In this document: positions 1 through 6,525 of the stretch, one piece after another
How the letters are laid out: every line of letters begins with the position of its first letter
Numbering within the stretch: the stretch's first letter is position 1
Origin: Gammaproteobacteria bacterium
Lineage (GTDB): Bacteria > Pseudomonadota > Gammaproteobacteria > Steroidobacterales > Steroidobacteraceae
Direction: 5' to 3'
DNA length: 7,129 nucleotides
NCBI GenBank assembly: GCA_020846815.1
Contig: JADLDF010000182.1
Coordinates: 1 to 7,129, forward strand
Position numbers and translations under genes: made by a program
The notes under the pieces: generated by a model
What the model was told of the DNA's origin: nothing
Databases searched by the model: none
The model's input: the letters and a program-made list of their open reading frames with translations, nothing else

Positions 1-565
1 ACGCACGCTGCTCGATGCGCTGGTGCACGCGCCGCTGGTGCTGCCGCCGGTCGTCGTCGGCTACGTGCTGCTGCTGACCTTCGGCATCCAGGGCCCGGTG
101 GGCCGCTGGCTCGAGGCGAGCTTCGGCACGCGGCTGGTGTTCACTTCCGCCGGCGCTTCGCTCGCGGCCGGCGTCATGGCGTTTCCGATCATGGTGCGCA
201 CGGTACGGCTGTCGATCGAGGCCATCGATCCGGGCCTCGAGCTCGCCGCGCGCTCGCTCGGCGCCGGGCGTCTCGACCGGTTCTGCTCGGTGACGCTGCC
301 GCTGGCGCTGCCCGGCGTGATCGCCGCAGGCATAGTCGGCTTCGCCGCCTGCCTCGGCGAATTCGGCGCCGTGATCACCTTCGCGGCCAGCGTGCCGGGC
401 GAGACGCAGACACTGCCGCTGGCGATCTACGGCGCGCTGCAGACGCCGGGCGGCGAAGCCGTGGCGCTGCGGCTCGCGCTGCTGTCGCTGGCGATCGCGC
501 TCGGCGCGCTGCTGCTCGCCGACTGGCTGGGACGCCGCGCGCGGCGCTGGAGCGCGCGGCCATGA
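1..565 (+). CDS. modB: Molybdate ABC transporter permease ModB, 5'-truncated by window edge
   Basis: Inner-membrane permease of the high-affinity molybdate importer; it forms the channel that receives molybdate from periplasmic ModA and is driven by ModC. The frame is open from base 2 with no real start inside the window, so about 187 residues are visible; full ModB is usually 220-230, leaving roughly 40 N-terminal residues outside. The first visible stretch, with the LPLVLPPVV-like pattern (here APLVLPPVVVGY), is typical of ModB. The cytoplasmic EAA loop that docks on the ATPase is clear (ELAARSLGAG, then a conserved LP and a GEFG turn). Several hydrophobic helices follow, ending in an Arg-rich tail. 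Its TGA stop (563-565) overlaps the ModC ATG, so the two are translationally coupled. Sulfate or tungstate permeases are close relatives, but the ModC partner with a Mop-like domain favours molybdate. Confidence 0.93.
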   Translation, partial: RTLLDALVHAPLVLPPVVVGYVLLLTFGIQGPVGRWLEASFGTRLVFTSAGASLAAGVMAFPIMVRTVRLSIEAIDPGLELAARSLGAGRLDRFCSVTLPLALPGVIAAGIVGFAACLGEFGAVITFAASVPGETQTLPLAIYGALQTPGGEAVALRLALLSLAIALGALLLADWLGRRARRWSARP

Positions 566-1668
566 TCGAATTCGACGCCGGCGTCGCGCGCGACGCATTC
601 CGCGTCGACGCGCGCTTCGCCGCGCCGGCCGCGGCCACGACGGCGCTGTTCGGCGCCTCCGGGGCGGGCAAATCCACGCTGCTCGCGCTGCTCGCGGGTG
701 CGCTGCGGCCCGACCGCGGCAGCATCCGCATCGACGGCGAAGTCGTGGCCGACGCCGCGACCGGCCGCCACCTGCCGCTCGAGAAGCGGCGCATCGCCTG
801 GGTGTTCCAGGACGGCCGGCTGTTCCCGCACCTCACGGTCGCACGGAATCTCGATTACGGTCTCGCGCGGCTGCCGCGCGGCGCCGCGCGGCGCTTCGCA
901 CGCGAACGCGTGATCGAGGTACTCGACGTCGGCGCGCTGCTCGGACGCTGGCCGCGGGATCTGTCGGGCGGCGAGCGCCAGCGCGTCGCGATCGGTCGCG
1001 CGCTGCTCGCCCAGCCGCGGCTGCTGCTGCTCGACGAGCCGCTGGCCTCGCTCGATGCGCCGCGCCGCCTCGAGATCCTCGGCTTCCTCGAGCGCGCGCG
1101 CGGCGAATTCCCGCTGTCGATGGTCTACGTCACGCACTCGCTGGCCGAGGTGCTGCGCATCGCCGATCGCATGGTGCTGCTCGAGCGCGGCCGGGTCGTC
1201 GGCGAAGGCCCGCCGGCCGAGCTCGCCGGACGGCTGGACACGCCGCTGCTCGCCGCGCGCGCCGACGCCGGCGCGCTGCTGCAGACGCGGCTCGCCGGAC
1301 ATGAGCCCGACGGCTCGGCATCCTGGCTCGAGTTCGGCGAAGGCCGGCTGCTCGCGCCGCGGCTCGCTGCCGCGGCCGGCACGCCGGTGCGCGCTTACGT
1401 GCTCGCGAGCGAGGTCATGCTCGCCACCGAGCGTCCGCACGGGCTCTCGGTCCGCAACGTGCTACCCGCGACCGTGCGCCGGGTCGCCGCGAGGCCCGAT
1501 GCGACCGAGCTCGTCGAGCTCGACTGCTGCGGCCAGCGGCTGCTCGCCGCGGTCAGTCGCGGCGCCGTGCTCGAGCTGCGCCTCGAAGCGGGCCGCGAGG
1601 TGTTCGCCTTGGTGAAGACCGTGGCGATCGATGCGCCGGCGGGCGGCCGCATGCTGCTGGAGCACTGA
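562..1668 (+). CDS. modC: Molybdate ABC transporter ATP-binding protein ModC
   Basis: Cytoplasmic ATPase that powers molybdate import through ModB. The 368 residues match the usual ModC length (about 350-370). Visible motifs: Walker A GASGAGKST (31-39), Q-loop Q83 in VFQDGRLFPH, signature LSGGE (134-138), Walker B LLLLDEP with D158/E159, D-loop SLD (163-165) and switch H192 in YVTHS. After about residue 225 comes the regulatory domain. Residues about 294-360 (SVRNVLPATV, then a LVELDC strand and ALVKTVAI) form a TOBE/Mop-type domain, which in this family binds molybdate and gives feedback inhibition. The ATG start sits in an ATGA overlap with the modB stop, which fixes the start and indicates one transcript. 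It is the last gene of the mod operon here and converges on the oxidase operon. It looks intact. A sulfate or other importer ATPase is less likely given the ModB neighbour. Confidence 0.95.
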   Translation: MIEFDAGVARDAFRVDARFAAPAAATTALFGASGAGKSTLLALLAGALRPDRGSIRIDGEVVADAATGRHLPLEKRRIAWVFQDGRLFPHLTVARNLDYGLARLPRGAARRFARERVIEVLDVGALLGRWPRDLSGGERQRVAIGRALLAQPRLLLLDEPLASLDAPRRLEILGFLERARGEFPLSMVYVTHSLAEVLRIADRMVLLERGRVVGEGPPAELAGRLDTPLLAARADAGALLQTRLAGHEPDGSASWLEFGEGRLLAPRLAAAAGTPVRAYVLASEVMLATERPHGLSVRNVLPATVRRVAARPDATELVELDCCGQRLLAAVSRGAVLELRLEAGREVFALVKTVAIDAPAGGRMLLEH

Positions 1669-1800
1669 TGCGGCTCGCGGCGTAGGTCAGCGCCGCCCCC
1701 TTGGAGACCAGCCAGGTCATCGTGAATCGCCAGGGGTTGGCAAACGACCTGCCTTGCCCCGGGGTTCCTTGCTGCATGGCGTCGCGCGCGATTCGCGGCT
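1669..1800. other. Convergent intergenic region between modC and the oxidase operon
   Basis: These 132 bases lie between two converging stop codons (TGA of modC and TAG of the cytochrome b fusion), so transcription from both sides should end here. A weak inverted repeat is visible: GGCAA at 1739-1743 pairs with TTGCC at 1754-1758 around a 10-base loop, extendable by two G-C pairs across a small bulge, followed by a CCCCGGGG palindrome (1757-1764). There is no clear T-run on either side, so I do not call an intrinsic terminator. On the minus strand one frame stays open from ATG 1777 into modC antisense (74 codons), but it has no ribosome binding site and half of it is modC shadow. I see no RNA gene. 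Confidence 0.5.
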
Positions 1801-3720
1801 CTAAGGCTCGGGGCTGCGCACGGGCTGTGGCTGCGCCGTCGTGAACACATCCGTGAAACAGGCGTCCTCGCTGAGCCCCTGCGCAAGGAAGGCCGGCACC
1901 GCACTCGACACCATCTGCACGGAGCCGCAGACGTAGACCTCGTGGCCCTTCAGGTCCGGGAAGTCCTCGAGTATGGCCGTATCCACGTGGCCGGTGCGCC
2001 CCTTCCACTCGGCCGAGGTTTCCCGCGAGAGCACCGGAATGAAAGTGAAGTTGTCGTGTTCGCGCTGCCAGCGCTCGCATTCCTGCTCCATGTAGAGGTC
2101 GCTGCGGTGACGCACGCCCCAATAGAGCCGCATCGGCCGCCGGATGCCGCGGTGGAAGGCATCCTCGACGATGCTCTTGAGGGGCGCGAACCCGGTGGAC
2201 GTGGCGACGAGCAGGATCGGCCTCTCGCCCGGGTGCAGCGTGAAGCGGCCGAAAGGGCCTTCGATCCGCAGGGTGTCGCCGACCTTCAGGGAGGTGAATA
2301 CGCGCGGCGAGAACGCCCCGCCCGGAACGAGCTTGATGTGCAGCTCGATCAGTGCGTTGTCGTGCGGTGCGTTGGCGAACGAATAGGCGCGCGCCTGCCC
2401 GTCCTCGAGCAGGATGTTGATGTACTGGCCGGCGCCGAACTCGATGCGCTCGCCGCCCGGCAGCGACAGCATGATCAGCATGACGTCGTCACTGAGCAGG
2501 CGCATGCTCTCGACGCGCGCCTCGCGCTGCAGGATGGGCGCCACGCCGCCCGGATCGATGGACTCCACGTCCACTTCGATCGCGACGTCGTTGAGCGCCG
2601 TCGCACAGCACATCAGCGTCTTGCCTTGCGCCCGCATGGCATCGGTCAATGCCGCGGGCTGATACATGCCGTGGTCGACCTCGCCCTGCAGCACGCTGCA
2701 GACGCAGACCTGGCAACCGCCGTTGCGGCATTCGTAGGGCAGCGCGAGACCGGCCCGCAATCCGGCTTCGAGCAGCGTCTCGCCCGGCATCGCGGTGATC
2801 CGCCGCGGTCCGGGATGCACCTCAATGTGCATCTCCTGTCGCCTGGCGCCGCGGCGCAGGCGCAGCCATGGCAGCAGGGTGAGCAGCACGGAGATGCCGA
2901 TGGCCAGCGCCCAGGTCTCGCCCAGCGGCATCGAATAGATCAGGGGGAAGAACCCGAGATAGAACCAGTCCAGCGCGACCTCGCTCACCGCCGTGGCGAG
3001 ATCCGCAGGCCCGCCCTGGCTCAGCACGGGCTGCCACAGTGACATCAGCACCAGCATCGCCGTCAGCCCGATCGCGATCGGCCGTGGCGGCTGGGTGTTG
3101 GCCTTGGGCACCCGCTGGATGTGCACCCACATCAGCAGCAGCGTCAGCAACGGCGCGCCGATGTGCATGAAGACGAGCAGGGAGAAGAAGCGATCGTCGA
3201 CGCTCTCGGGGTAGATCACGTTGCGGATCAGGCTGCCGCCGAAGCCGGGCAGCCAGTCGAGCCACTCGAAGCTCGCGACGGTCACGAACTGGGCCAGCCG
3301 GTCCCACGGCAGCATGTAGCCGCCGATGCCGCTGACATAGACGAACCAGATCAGGGCGACGCCCGTGACCCACGCGAACCAGCGGAAGTCGCGCAGACGG
3401 TCGAAGGCGAAGCAGCGCAGCATGTGCACGAACATCAGCACCACCATGCCGTCGGAGGCATAGCGGTGCGCGCTGCGCATGATGCCGCCGGCGAAGCGCT
3501 GGCCGTGGGTCAGCGCCTCGACCGAGGCATAGGCGCCATTGACTGCGGTATCGAAGAATATGAACAGGTACAGGCCCGTGGCCGCCACGATCCAGAAGAG
3601 ATAGAAGAGGATGGCGCCGAGGTAATAGAGCGGATTGAGGCGATCACCGAAGGCCCGGTTGAAGACCGCTTCTGCATACATGAACAGCCAGCGGATGAAT
3701 CTCTGCAGTCCCCGGATCAT
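1801..3720 (-). CDS. Cytochrome b - 2Fe-2S ferredoxin - FAD/NAD(P)H reductase fusion protein
   Basis: A 639-residue three-module redox protein. Residues 1-290 are a cytochrome b/b6-type membrane domain: helix B carries H85 and H99, helix D carries H186 and H200, both pairs 14 apart as in bc1/b6f, so two b-hemes are expected. About six helices end at roughly residue 286 with an Arg-rich RLRRGARR, which by the positive-inside rule puts the rest in the cytoplasm. Residues about 297-385 are a plant-type ferredoxin (C331, C336, C339, then C371 or C372). Residues about 395-635 are a ferredoxin-NADP reductase-like module: FAD motif RAYS (444-447), GPFGRF (488-493), nucleotide motif ATSTGFAP (506-513) and CGS (598-600). 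The canonical Qo motif PEWY appears as LDWF (250-253). Likely role: electron transfer between NAD(P)H and membrane hemes or quinone; direction and acceptor are inferred. The start overlaps the upstream stop (ATGA). Last gene of the operon. Confidence 0.92.
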   Translation of the reverse strand: MIRGLQRFIRWLFMYAEAVFNRAFGDRLNPLYYLGAILFYLFWIVAATGLYLFIFFDTAVNGAYASVEALTHGQRFAGGIMRSAHRYASDGMVVLMFVHMLRCFAFDRLRDFRWFAWVTGVALIWFVYVSGIGGYMLPWDRLAQFVTVASFEWLDWLPGFGGSLIRNVIYPESVDDRFFSLLVFMHIGAPLLTLLLMWVHIQRVPKANTQPPRPIAIGLTAMLVLMSLWQPVLSQGGPADLATAVSEVALDWFYLGFFPLIYSMPLGETWALAIGISVLLTLLPWLRLRRGARRQEMHIEVHPGPRRITAMPGETLLEAGLRAGLALPYECRNGGCQVCVCSVLQGEVDHGMYQPAALTDAMRAQGKTLMCCATALNDVAIEVDVESIDPGGVAPILQREARVESMRLLSDDVMLIMLSLPGGERIEFGAGQYINILLEDGQARAYSFANAPHDNALIELHIKLVPGGAFSPRVFTSLKVGDTLRIEGPFGRFTLHPGERPILLVATSTGFAPLKSIVEDAFHRGIRRPMRLYWGVRHRSDLYMEQECERWQREHDNFTFIPVLSRETSAEWKGRTGHVDTAILEDFPDLKGHEVYVCGSVQMVSSAVPAFLAQGLSEDACFTDVFTTAQPQPVRSPEP

Positions 3721-5132
3721 TCGATCGCTCTCGACGCGCCGTCACCTCGCATCGAGCGTGCCACGACGACCACGAACAGCAGCCCGCCGATGATGGCGAT
3801 CAGGCCGCCGAGCCCCATGAGGCCCATGCCGATGACTTCAGGTGTGCTGCGCAGCACCTGCTCGGCACCGGCCACCTTGCGCTGCACACCATAGCCGCCC
3901 GACCAGACGAGACCGATGATGTGCAGCAGCTGACCCGAGCCGTAGAACACCGGCTGCCAGAAGGCGAGACGACCGTCCGGCGCCCGATAGCCCAGGCGCG
4001 GCAGCAGCAGGTAGACGAGGCCCATCAGCGCCAGCGTCACGCCGACGATGCAGCCGTGGTAGTGCGCCGGGATGCGCACGTTGTTGCCGCTGATCAGCGC
4101 TCCGATGACTCCGCCGGCGCCGAACAGCACGATGGAGGCCACCAGCGCCGCGCGCAGCGGCGGCGCAGCAGCATCCCGTGGTACACGGGTACTCAGCAGG
4201 CCGGCCACGACCGCGAGCGCGACCGGCACGATGGCGACGCCGCCGCCCAGCCGCATCGCCCAGGTATTGATGAGCCGGAATTCGACCGAGGTGACGCTGG
4301 CCGCGAGATAAGCGAGCGGAGTGGCGAATACGCTGACCAGCGCCAGCGCGAACAGCACCACGATCAGCCGCGGGCTGAGAGAGACGCGGACGCCCGTCGC
4401 GCGCGCGAGCCACAACCATCCGACCAGCATCAGGATCGTCCAGACGAACTGCAATGCGTGGCCGCCGCCCCAGAACAGGATCTCGAAGTAGGTCGTGGTA
4501 TCGAGCGAGCGCGGCACGAGCAGCAGCGATGCGCCGAAGGACAGCACGGCGACGGCGGCCGCCACCACGCTGGTATTGACGCCGAAGCGCAATGCTCCCT
4601 CCTCGGCGAGGCCAGGGCCCGTCGGCCGCGTGGCAATGAGGCCGCGCAGCACCAGCGCGGCGCTGCCCACTCCGAACACCGCGAGACCTGCCAGGAACAT
4701 CGGGCCGTCGACGACCGGGATGTAATTCGCCATGACGGGCGTGGCGTGGCCGGTGAACGGGGCCACCGACATCAAGGCGGTCCCCGCTGCACAAAGGCCG
4801 AGCGCGAGCCACGCCAGTCCCGGCGCTCGTTCCGAGCCGCTGATCGTCCAGAGCAGGCCCGCCAGGGAGGCCAGCCAGACCAGCACCGAAAGATCGACGT
4901 GCACGATCAGCGCGACGCGGAAGAAATCCGCGACGGGCAGCCATTGATTCAATTGCGGCGTGCGGGACAGCACCAGCAGGACCGCGAACACGCCCGAACC
5001 GGCGAGCGCGAGCAGACCGAGCCACAGCCAGCCCCGGGCGAGACGAGCGAGACCAGGCTGCACGACGAGATGTGCCGAAGCCGGATCGACGCCGACGACC
5101 GGGTCGGGAACGGAGACCAGGACGCGGCTCAT
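3717..5132 (-). CDS. Heme-copper oxidase-like membrane subunit lacking the CuB His-His pair
   Basis: A 471-residue protein with about 12 hydrophobic helices, the core fold of heme-copper oxidase subunit I. H78 (helix 2) and H359 (helix 10) match the low-spin heme ligands, and H357 in PAHYHG matches the high-spin heme ligand. H225 in FWGGGHALQF (helix 6) matches the first CuB ligand. The two adjacent CuB histidines expected near residues 270-285 are absent; the whole protein has only H21, H78, H129, H225, H357, H359 and H404, and no HH. The position four after H225, often the cross-linked Tyr in A- and B-family oxidases, is F229. Its C-terminal third aligns by eye with the true subunit I in this same operon (PAHYH versus PGHFH; LAFWQP versus LARLQP; GVQRK versus GVSRR), so the two are paralogs. 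It may carry hemes without reducing O2, acting in electron transfer, assembly or sensing. Both ends are set by ATGA overlaps. Confidence 0.85.
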   Translation of the reverse strand: MSRVLVSVPDPVVGVDPASAHLVVQPGLARLARGWLWLGLLALAGSGVFAVLLVLSRTPQLNQWLPVADFFRVALIVHVDLSVLVWLASLAGLLWTISGSERAPGLAWLALGLCAAGTALMSVAPFTGHATPVMANYIPVVDGPMFLAGLAVFGVGSAALVLRGLIATRPTGPGLAEEGALRFGVNTSVVAAAVAVLSFGASLLLVPRSLDTTTYFEILFWGGGHALQFVWTILMLVGWLWLARATGVRVSLSPRLIVVLFALALVSVFATPLAYLAASVTSVEFRLINTWAMRLGGGVAIVPVALAVVAGLLSTRVPRDAAAPPLRAALVASIVLFGAGGVIGALISGNNVRIPAHYHGCIVGVTLALMGLVYLLLPRLGYRAPDGRLAFWQPVFYGSGQLLHIIGLVWSGGYGVQRKVAGAEQVLRSTPEVIGMGLMGLGGLIAIIGGLLFVVVVARSMRGDGASRAIE

Positions 5133-5650
5133 CGGATGGTGATCGCGCCGCGCGCGGCCTCGAAGTCGATGACCAGGATCTGCGCCGGCCGCAGGTCCAC
5201 GGAGGTCGCGGCGCGGAAGTTGAAGTCCTCGATGCCGGCCCGGTCACGCAGCCGCACGGCGATGTCGTGGGGACCGGTGGTCGTCACCAGCCGGTGATAC
5301 AGCGTCGCACGGCCGTCGCGCGCGAGCCCCGAAGGCAGCGCCTCCTGCCGCAGCACCCGTCGTCCGTCCACGTCGACCTCGGCCACGAGCGGCGCACGCT
5401 CCCGCGGACAGTCCATCGGCACCCGCATGTTGGGCGGCAGTTTCGCCAGCTCTTCCGGCGTCCGCTGGGTGCATGCCTGTACCCGCTGGGGCTCGTGGAC
5501 GACGCTCAGCTTGATCAGCGCCTGATCGGGCCCGAGCTGGCGGTACGCCGGCCAGTTGGCAAACACGACGAGGACCGCGGCCAGCGCGGCATAGAGCACG
5601 ACCTGCCCGATCACGGACGTGGCGTCCAGTTTGTGGTGTTGTGGGGTCAT
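5129..5650 (-). CDS. Membrane-anchored protein of unknown function in oxidase operon
   Basis: A 173-residue protein that I cannot assign to a named family. After a short polar N-terminus (MTPQHHKLD) there is a single hydrophobic helix at about residues 13-31, with no obvious signal-peptidase site, so it is probably anchored with the remainder in the periplasm. The soluble part contains C60 and C81 flanking a Pro-rich segment (RTPEELAKLPPNMR), then a predicted beta-rich region ending in a strand-like ILVIDF. The two cysteines could form a disulfide or bind copper, but there is no CxxC or CxxxC motif. The frame stays open upstream to 5815; I chose the ATG at 5650 because it overlaps the SCO stop as ATGA and gives a sensible N-terminus, while the upstream extension is Arg-rich and lies over SCO coding sequence. 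Position between the SCO protein and the oxidase paralog suggests a role in oxidase assembly or as a small accessory subunit. Confidence 0.78.
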   Translation of the reverse strand: MTPQHHKLDATSVIGQVVLYAALAAVLVVFANWPAYRQLGPDQALIKLSVVHEPQRVQACTQRTPEELAKLPPNMRVPMDCPRERAPLVAEVDVDGRRVLRQEALPSGLARDGRATLYHRLVTTTGPHDIAVRLRDRAGIEDFNFRAATSVDLRPAQILVIDFEAARGAITIR

Positions 5651-6525
5651 GAGCGGAGGCTCAGCGCGGCACGACGCCGCAGAACCCGTGCGCTGCGCCG
5701 TTCTCTGATCGCGAACCACAGCATGGCCACGATGAACGTCAGACCGCCGGCGATCTCGATGTAGAGCGCGTAGCTCACGCGATACTTGCCGGTGGTCGAA
5801 TCGTAGACCGAGCACAGGATCCGCACTCGATCGAGCAGATCGGCGATTCCGGAAGAGTCCTGCAGCATGCGGCCGGCGATCAGGCGCCTGAGCGGCTCGC
5901 CGAGGGACTCTGCGGAAAATGCATCCCCGAGCACCTGTTGCCTGATGCGCCCCTCGGCATCGAGGATGCTCACCTGCAGCGTGTGATCGAAGCCGCTCGA
6001 CGTCGCAACGTAGCTGAACCCGAAATCACGGGCCAGCGCCTCGACGTCCTCGCTGCGCGGGCTCACGAACTCCCAGTTCGCGTCCCTGATGCGCCGCTGT
6101 GCGGCATAGCTGCGCAGCGCCGCCGGCGTGTCGGTCGGCTGATCGAAGCCGATGCTGAGCACCTGGAACTGGTCGCTGCCGAAGCGGTCGCGCATGGCGT
6201 CCACGGCATTGCGCAGCACCACGGTGCTGCTCGGACAGACCTCGAAGCAGCCGGTGTAGATGAAGTTCACCAGCAGCGGCTTGCCGCGGTAGTCCGACAG
6301 CCGCACTTCGCGATCGCGCCGGTCGCGCATCGGGAAGTCTCCCGGAACCCGGCCGACGGCGGAGCGGCTGGCCGCCAGCGCCGCCTCCCGGTCGAGACCC
6401 TTGCGATCGTAAGCCGATCCGGAATCGGCCTCGGCGCGCAGCACTGCCGGCAGCAGCAGCGCGATGACCATGATCAGCGCGCCGGTTTGCGGTCTTCCTC
6501 CGGTGCGGATCAGCTCAAGCCCCAT
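5647..6525 (-). CDS. SCO1/SenC-family copper chaperone with C-terminal membrane helix
   Basis: Thioredoxin-fold, membrane-bound, periplasm-facing protein that in this family delivers copper to, or reduces the thiols of, a cytochrome oxidase copper site. The copper-binding set is complete: C93 and C97 in YTGCFEVCP (CxxxC) and H181 in FDHTLQV. The N-terminus has basic residues, then a hydrophobic segment at about 16-29 and a possible cleavage after LRA. Unlike minimal SCO proteins it continues past the thioredoxin fold with a segment at about 236-250 (ILCSVYDSTTGKYR), a second helix at about 253-272 and an Arg-rich tail; 292 residues in all. The ATG at 6525 overlaps the oxidase gene end by 16 bp; ATG 6471 is an alternative but removes the basic n-region. 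Neither has a well-placed Shine-Dalgarno. The stop overlaps the next gene as ATGA. The adjacent oxidase subunit supports a CuA or CuB delivery role. Confidence 0.92.
   Translation of the reverse strand: MGLELIRTGGRPQTGALIMVIALLLPAVLRAEADSGSAYDRKGLDREAALAASRSAVGRVPGDFPMRDRRDREVRLSDYRGKPLLVNFIYTGCFEVCPSSTVVLRNAVDAMRDRFGSDQFQVLSIGFDQPTDTPAALRSYAAQRRIRDANWEFVSPRSEDVEALARDFGFSYVATSSGFDHTLQVSILDAEGRIRQQVLGDAFSAESLGEPLRRLIAGRMLQDSSGIADLLDRVRILCSVYDSTTGKYRVSYALYIEIAGGLTFIVAMLWFAIRERRSARVLRRRAALSLRS

Noticed and set aside
427..1440. 337-codon open frame on the minus strand over modB/modC
   Set aside because: Shadow of modC caused by high GC at third positions; the translation is Arg/Ala/Glu-rich without motifs, while the + strand carries complete ABC ATPase motifs.
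1733..1764. Intrinsic terminator between the convergent operons
   Set aside because: The stem is only 5 bp plus a bulged extension with a 10-base loop, and there is no T-run on either strand; mentioned only as a weak inverted repeat.
1553..1777. Small 74-codon minus-strand gene starting at ATG 1777
   Set aside because: No ribosome binding site, and more than half of it is antisense to the conserved end of modC; kept only as a low-interest observation.
1942..3042. 366-codon open frame on the + strand opposite the cytochrome b fusion
   Set aside because: Antisense shadow; no recognisable domain, and the minus strand has heme, ferredoxin and reductase motifs in order.
3838..5247. 469-codon open frame on the minus strand in another phase over the oxidase paralog
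   Set aside because: Arg-rich low-information translation with no membrane helices; the competing frame has 12 helices, conserved histidines and ATGA junctions at both ends.
3921..5297. 458-codon open frame on the + strand over the oxidase paralog
   Set aside because: Composition dominated by Gln, Arg, His and Asp, typical of antisense to a membrane protein; no start signal or motif.
5651..5815. Longer N-terminus (55 extra residues) for the two-cysteine protein
   Set aside because: The extension lies over SCO coding sequence and is Arg-rich; the ATG at 5650 gives a normal membrane-anchor N-terminus and an ATGA junction.
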